Shown here: positions 60,796 through 64,000 of the stretch, in pieces | How the letters are laid out: every line of letters begins with the position of its first letter | Numbering within the stretch: position 1 is the first letter of the stretch | Assembly: GCA_902363675.1 (NCBI GenBank) | Contig: CABJAV010000001.1 | Coordinates: forward strand, 248,001-312,000 | Direction: 5' to 3' | DNA from: Lachnospiraceae bacterium | GTDB lineage: Bacteria; Bacillota; Clostridia; Lachnospirales; Lachnospiraceae | Length of the DNA: 64,000 bases | The notes under the pieces: model-generated | Databases searched by the model: none | What the model was told of the DNA's origin: nothing | The model's input: only the letters and a program-made list of their open reading frames with translations | Position numbers and translations under genes: made by a program

Positions 60796-61815
60796 ATGAA
60801 TTATGAAGAGTGTATAGAACTGGCAAGACCTCGCATTGGCAAGTATTGCAAAGCCTGTAAAGAATGCAATGGAAAAGCCTGTGGCAATCAGATTCCGGGA
60901 CCGGGTGCAAAGGGAATCGGAGATACGGCAATTCGCAACTATGATAAGTGGAAAGAAATCCGTGTGAACATGGATACGATTGCGGAGAATGGACCGGTGA
61001 ATACTTCACTGGAATTGTTCGGGAAAAAGTTCCGGTATCCGTTTTTTGCGGGTCCGGTGGGAGCGGTCAATCTGCATTATGGAGATTGCCTTAATGACAT
61101 TTCTTATAATGATATTCTGGTTTCTTCCTGCGCAGAATTTGGAATTGCGGCATTTACCGGAGATGGAATGGACGGCAATGTAATGGTTGCAGCAACCCAA
61201 GCAATCCATAAGGCGAAAGGCCTGGGAATTCCGACGGTAAAACCATGGAATATGGAAACCATTCGAAAAAAGATGGAATTGGTACATGCGTCGGAGGCTT
61301 TTGCGGTAGCGATGGATGTGGATGCTGCGGGGCTTCCGTTTTTGAAAAATTTTGAGCCGCCGGCTGGAAGTAAAACGGTGGAAGAATTGCATGAAGTGGC
61401 AAAAGAAGCTGGTGCTCCATTTATTGTAAAGGGTGTTATGACGGTAAAAGGCGCTTTGAAAGCAAAGGAAGCAGGCGCGGATGCAATCGTAGTATCAAAT
61501 CATGGAGGACGTGTGTTAGATCAGTGCCCGGCAACGGCAGAAGTGCTTGCGGACATTGCAAAAGCAGTGGATGGTTCCATGAAAATCTTTGTGGATGGTG
61601 GAATTCGTTCCGGAACAGATGTGTTTAAGGCACTTGCATTGGGAGCAGATGCAGCAATCATTGCACGGCCATTTGTTACGGCTGTCTATGGTGGTGGAAG
61701 AGAAGGCGTGGAAGCTTACATTTCAAAAATCGGCGGTGAACTGGAAGATACGATGAAAATGTGTGGGGTATCGGATCTTGCTGAAATTACAGAGGAATGT
61801 ATTTGGAAAAATTAG
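60796..61815 (+). CDS. FMN-dependent alpha-hydroxy-acid dehydrogenase/oxidase
   Basis: A 339-residue TIM-barrel flavoenzyme of the lactate oxidase/glycolate oxidase class. It has PFFAGPVGAVNL near residue 85, FIVKGVMTVKGA near 210, the catalytic and FMN block VVSNHGGRVLDQCPAT near 230 and FVDGGIRSGTDVFKALALGADA near 263. The N-terminus carries CKACKECNGKACG, a Cys cluster usual in the clostridial subgroup. ATG 60796 follows AAGGAG (60781-60786). It oxidises a 2-hydroxyacid; which one is unknown. Confidence 0.9.
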   Translation: MNYEECIELARPRIGKYCKACKECNGKACGNQIPGPGAKGIGDTAIRNYDKWKEIRVNMDTIAENGPVNTSLELFGKKFRYPFFAGPVGAVNLHYGDCLNDISYNDILVSSCAEFGIAAFTGDGMDGNVMVAATQAIHKAKGLGIPTVKPWNMETIRKKMELVHASEAFAVAMDVDAAGLPFLKNFEPPAGSKTVEELHEVAKEAGAPFIVKGVMTVKGALKAKEAGADAIVVSNHGGRVLDQCPATAEVLADIAKAVDGSMKIFVDGGIRSGTDVFKALALGADAAIIARPFVTAVYGGGREGVEAYISKIGGELEDTMKMCGVSDLAEITEECIWKN

Positions 61816-61888
61816 AAAACCTCGCATGTGCGGGAACAGGTAAATGCGGTTGGAAGAGTTACAGGCAATTACAATAAGGAAGAAGCAA

Positions 61889-62569
61889 ATGTTAGGAAAC
61901 ACAAAGGGAAGATTAATCAATAAATATGTTCCGGATTATGTTTTATTTGATCTGGAGACGACGGGAACTTCAAGCAACTACGACGAAGTAATCGAGATAT
62001 CGGCGGTGAAGGTGCAAAGTGGTGTGATCGTTGGTGAGTTCAGCCAGCTGGTGAATCCCGGGAAATCAATTCCGTATGCAGCGAGTATGGTGAATCATAT
62101 CACGGATGACATGGTGGCAGAAGCTCCGGAATTTGAAGAAATTTTGCAGGCGTTCATGGATTTTGTCGGGGACAGTATTCTGGTGGGGCATAATATCAAC
62201 AGTTTTGATATGAAATTTCTGTATCGGGACAGTGAGAGATATTTTGGGCAGACGGTGACCAATGATTACATAGACACTTTGAAACTGGCGCGCCTGTGCT
62301 TGCCGGATCTTGGACATCACAGGCTGAGTGATCTGGCACAGTATTATGGAATTTCGACGGAAGGCGCACATCGTGCATTGAATGATTGCCGTATGAATCA
62401 ACAGGTGTTTGAGCAGCTGGCAAAGGAAATGGATGGCTCCGCAGGTGAAAAAGCGAAAGTGAAACTTTGTCCAATTTGTGGGCAGCCAATGAGAAAGCGA
62501 AATGGTCGATTTGGAGAATTCTGGGGCTGTAGTGGATTTCCGGGATGCCGTTATACGGAAAATATATAG
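61889..62569 (+). CDS. DnaQ-like 3'-5' exonuclease with C-terminal zinc ribbon
   Basis: A 226-residue exonuclease of the PolC/DnaQ epsilon type: Exo I VLFDLETTGTSSNYDEVIE near residue 18, Exo II LVGHNINSFDMKFL near 95 and Exo III HRALNDCRMN near 157. A topoisomerase-type Cys4 ribbon (CPICGQPM, then FWGCSGFPGCRY) ends the protein. ATG 61889 follows AAGGA. It probably trims DNA in repair. Confidence 0.88.
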   Translation: MLGNTKGRLINKYVPDYVLFDLETTGTSSNYDEVIEISAVKVQSGVIVGEFSQLVNPGKSIPYAASMVNHITDDMVAEAPEFEEILQAFMDFVGDSILVGHNINSFDMKFLYRDSERYFGQTVTNDYIDTLKLARLCLPDLGHHRLSDLAQYYGISTEGAHRALNDCRMNQQVFEQLAKEMDGSAGEKAKVKLCPICGQPMRKRNGRFGEFWGCSGFPGCRYTENI

Positions 62570-62595
62570 GCGGTAACTATTCAGGTGCTGAGTAA

Positions 62596-62633
62596 AAAAT
62601 GACTGTCACATCAATTGATGCGACAGCCATTTT
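62596..62633. terminator. Bidirectional terminator between exonuclease and small peptide gene
   Basis: AAAATGACTGTCACATC pairs with GATGCGACAGCCATTTT around AATT; an A6 tract on the left gives T6 for the minus strand. Confidence 0.85.
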
Positions 62634-62654
62634 CATGTATCTGTTTGCTTTTTA

Positions 62655-62720
62655 TTAGCATCCGAAACAATTACGGATAAATGTCAGTAAATCACAATTA
62701 TTGAAAAGTTTGAAACACAT
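62655..62720 (-). CDS. 21-residue Cys-rich peptide
   Basis: A 22-codon frame that begins MCFKLFNNCDLL and ends IRNCFGC. Four Cys residues lie at positions 2, 9, 18 and 21. AAAGGAGG lies eight bases before the ATG. It has its own promoter (62767-62795) and terminator (62596-62633), so it forms a complete one-gene unit of about 160 bases. I recognise no family and see no maturation enzyme or exporter in the window. Confidence 0.65.
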   Translation of the reverse strand: MCFKLFNNCDLLTFIRNCFGC

Positions 62721-62766
62721 AATAATATCCTCCTTTCAAATATTTGTATTAGCTAAGTACAAATGA

Positions 62767-62795
62767 ATTGTAACAATTATGTAATAAGTTCGCAA
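62767..62795 (-). promoter_or_regulatory. Promoter of the Cys-rich peptide gene
   Basis: On the minus strand TTGCGA (62795-62790), 17 bp, TACAAT (62772-62767), giving a leader of about 40 bases. Confidence 0.65.
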
Positions 62796-62947
62796 TATGA
62801 GGTTGTTTCCAATAGAGGAAGAATGTGTAAATACGTAACATTAAGAAATGTAAACAATAGGAATAACATAAATAGTCTGAAAAATATATAAAAATAAAAC
62901 TATTTAAAGATAAAATAATGAAAACAATGAAAAAGTAAAAAAACATA

Positions 62948-62976
62948 TTGACATATATGCTATTGCGTGATATATT
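62948..62976 (+). promoter_or_regulatory. Strong promoter of a candidate non-coding RNA
   Basis: TTGACA (62948-62953), 17 bp, TATATT (62971-62976). No coding frame follows for more than 300 bases. Confidence 0.8.
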
Positions 62977-62982
62977 GAATAT

Positions 62983-63291
62983 AACAAAAGAACAGAAAAC
63001 AATAAATCCTACGAAGTGACGAGAAAGCTTCGAGGTCAGAAAGAAAACAGGAGGTACGGTCCAAAGGGAACATAAGTATTGGCAGGGAGCAACTTAGCAC
63101 AACATTCGAACTAAGGAAACCAGTGGCGGAAATACAAAAGAGGAAAGCGAAGAAGAACTTTCAGATAGCCATTTGAGGTAAACGAATAGAGAAGAATGTA
63201 AGAAAAACGAAAGAAGTAAAGTGAGGTACATTCCATTGGAGAATGAACAGCGATAGGCGTCATCGGAAAAGAAAATTCGGATGGCGCCTAT
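62983..63291 (+). ncRNA. Candidate structured RNA of unknown class
   Basis: A purine-rich transcript of about 310 bases. Visible stems include CGAAG/CTTCG (63014-63033 region), CTTAG/CTAAG (63093-63117 region) and a 12-bp end hairpin ATAGGCGTCATC/GATGGCGCCTAT (63253-63264 with 63280-63291). GAGGTAC occurs twice (near 63051 and 63222). AGGAGG at 63050 has no start codon in range. It fills the gap before the convergent XRE gene. The class is not identified. Confidence 0.5.
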
Positions 63292-63321
63292 TAAAATGCG
63301 TAAAAAAGATATGCAATGGAT

Positions 63322-64000
63322 TCAGAATCTTATTTTTGTAACAACGTAACCAAATTTGATCCAGTGAGACATCTCTGCAGTATTATTACTGTCGATAAGA
63401 AAAGGTGTTCCGTAGTGACAGATCGGTTCGAGCCGGCAGGGATTCGTCTGACGAAACCGACGGATGTAGGCAAGCCCGGTTGCCTTATTGATGAATACTC
63501 CGGTATCACCGTCGCGGATGGGTTGGCGGCTGATTAATAAGATATCGTTTAAAAAGTATACAGGATGGAGATGGTTGGTGGTTATTTTGATTGCGCAGTC
63601 GATGATGCCGTTGTAACGTTTCTGATATGCAGATACGTTGATTTTTTCCAGTGAGCAGGAATCGTAAATCATACCATCCTGCATATCACCGCTTGGAATG
63701 ATCATTGTCACATAATCATCGGCGGATTCATTATCTTTAAGGTTCTGCGAAAATTCTTTCTCAAAATCAATGACACCATTGATAAAACGCTGCTGGGAGG
63801 GGGAGAGTCTCTGCAATGCATTACAGGTCTCTAATTCCGGAATCGGAATCCCACATAGCTCATAAGAAAATTTATTGGTAAGTTTGTACATTAGATAGAT
63901 CGTGTAGAAATCAATGCGATTGGTTTCTCCGCTAATAATTCTTTTGTAAGAAGAGAGGGACATATCAAGAGCCTCGGCCATTTGGGACTGTGAAAAATGA
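63322..64000 (-). CDS. XRE-type regulator with large C-terminal domain, partial at window edge
   Basis: At least 225 residues. The visible start QMAEALDMSLSSYKRIISGETNRID is the later part of a helix-turn-helix, so the true N-terminus lies beyond base 64000 (the frame stays open to the edge). The C-terminal half (IDCAIKITTNHLHPVYFLNDILLISRQ, GDTGVFINKATGLAYIRR) resembles the S24/LexA-like peptidase fold of phage-type repressors, including a G-x-x-x-F strand. Probably a transcription repressor. Confidence 0.75.
   Translation of the reverse strand, partial: HFSQSQMAEALDMSLSSYKRIISGETNRIDFYTIYLMYKLTNKFSYELCGIPIPELETCNALQRLSPSQQRFINGVIDFEKEFSQNLKDNESADDYVTMIIPSGDMQDGMIYDSCSLEKINVSAYQKRYNGIIDCAIKITTNHLHPVYFLNDILLISRQPIRDGDTGVFINKATGLAYIRRFRQTNPCRLEPICHYGTPFLIDSNNTAEMSHWIKFGYVVTKIRF

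Noticed and set aside
1..64000. CRISPR arrays and tRNA or rRNA genes
   Set aside because: No regularly spaced repeats with unique spacers and no cloverleaf or rRNA sequence noticed apart from the tRNA-like part of tmRNA.

Overview
The window looks like a chromosome segment from a Lachnospiraceae-type Firmicute (Clostridia). Supporting signs are moderate-to-low GC, AGGAGG-type ribosome sites, a CIRCE-controlled hsp20, the gene order secG-rnr-smpB-ssrA, a tmRNA tag reading AEDNLAYAA, a phosphoketolase of gut-clostridial type, and a Tn916/Tn5397-family conjugative element. I assign no species.

Layout. (1) 1-8.9 kb is housekeeping: riboflavin genes ribBA and ribH, a GNAT acetyltransferase, an M20 amidohydrolase, a lysophospholipase-like hydrolase, a four-helix-bundle protein, a phosphoketolase and a convergent LysR regulator. 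(2) 9-17.8 kb is accessory: a DUF3791-DUF3990-DUF3791 cassette behind the wreck of an XRE gene; a four-gene operon of two methyltransferases and two alpha/beta hydrolases; a TetR regulator with a 36-bp palindromic operator; a truncated ABC exporter; and a phosphoesterase/HipA-like kinase cluster. (3) 17.8-20.1 kb holds an AAA-DUF4143 ATPase and the first hsp20. (4) 20.1-26.1 kb holds gene debris (XRE, Lgt-like, a 5' group II intron fragment) and a complete RR/ABC/HK module of the lantibiotic-immunity type. (5) About 26.09-48.27 kb is an integrative conjugative element (ICE). Its transfer genes are collinear with Tn916 (DUF961 x2, TcpA, MobT, TcpD, ArdA, TcpE, VirB4, TcpH, NlpC/P60, TcpC). A large serine recombinase replaces int/xis, a second lantibiotic-immunity-type module sits in the cargo slot, and an orphan C5 methyltransferase is at the right end. 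Imperfect terminal inverted repeats delimit it. (6) A second hsp20 copy, almost identical to the first including the CIRCE promoter, follows the right end, so about 28 kb lies between ~745-bp direct repeats. (7) 49-54 kb is a type IV pilus operon (pilT, four pilin-like proteins, pilC, a transglutaminase lipoprotein). (8) 54.1-57.7 kb is secG, rnr, smpB and tmRNA. (9) 57.7-60.5 kb is a decayed element at the tmRNA 3' end: a broken tyrosine integrase, a type I toxin-antitoxin locus, an ImmA/IrrE peptidase and a HicB remnant. (10) 60.8-64 kb has an FMN-dependent hydroxyacid dehydrogenase, a DnaQ-type exonuclease with zinc ribbon, a 21-residue Cys-rich peptide gene, an unassigned promoter-driven RNA, and an XRE regulator cut by the window edge.

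The most interesting items are small and easily missed. They are the convergent toxin/antisense-RNA locus (58.84-59.12 kb), whose two promoters and leaders are homologous; the free-standing 21-residue four-cysteine peptide transcription unit (62.6-62.8 kb); a leader-peptide/attenuator ahead of the ICE excision genes (29.33-29.52 kb); the candidate ncRNA at 62.98-63.29 kb; and the hsp20 duplication bracketing the mobile region. Functions are inferred from remembered family motifs; no database search was run.
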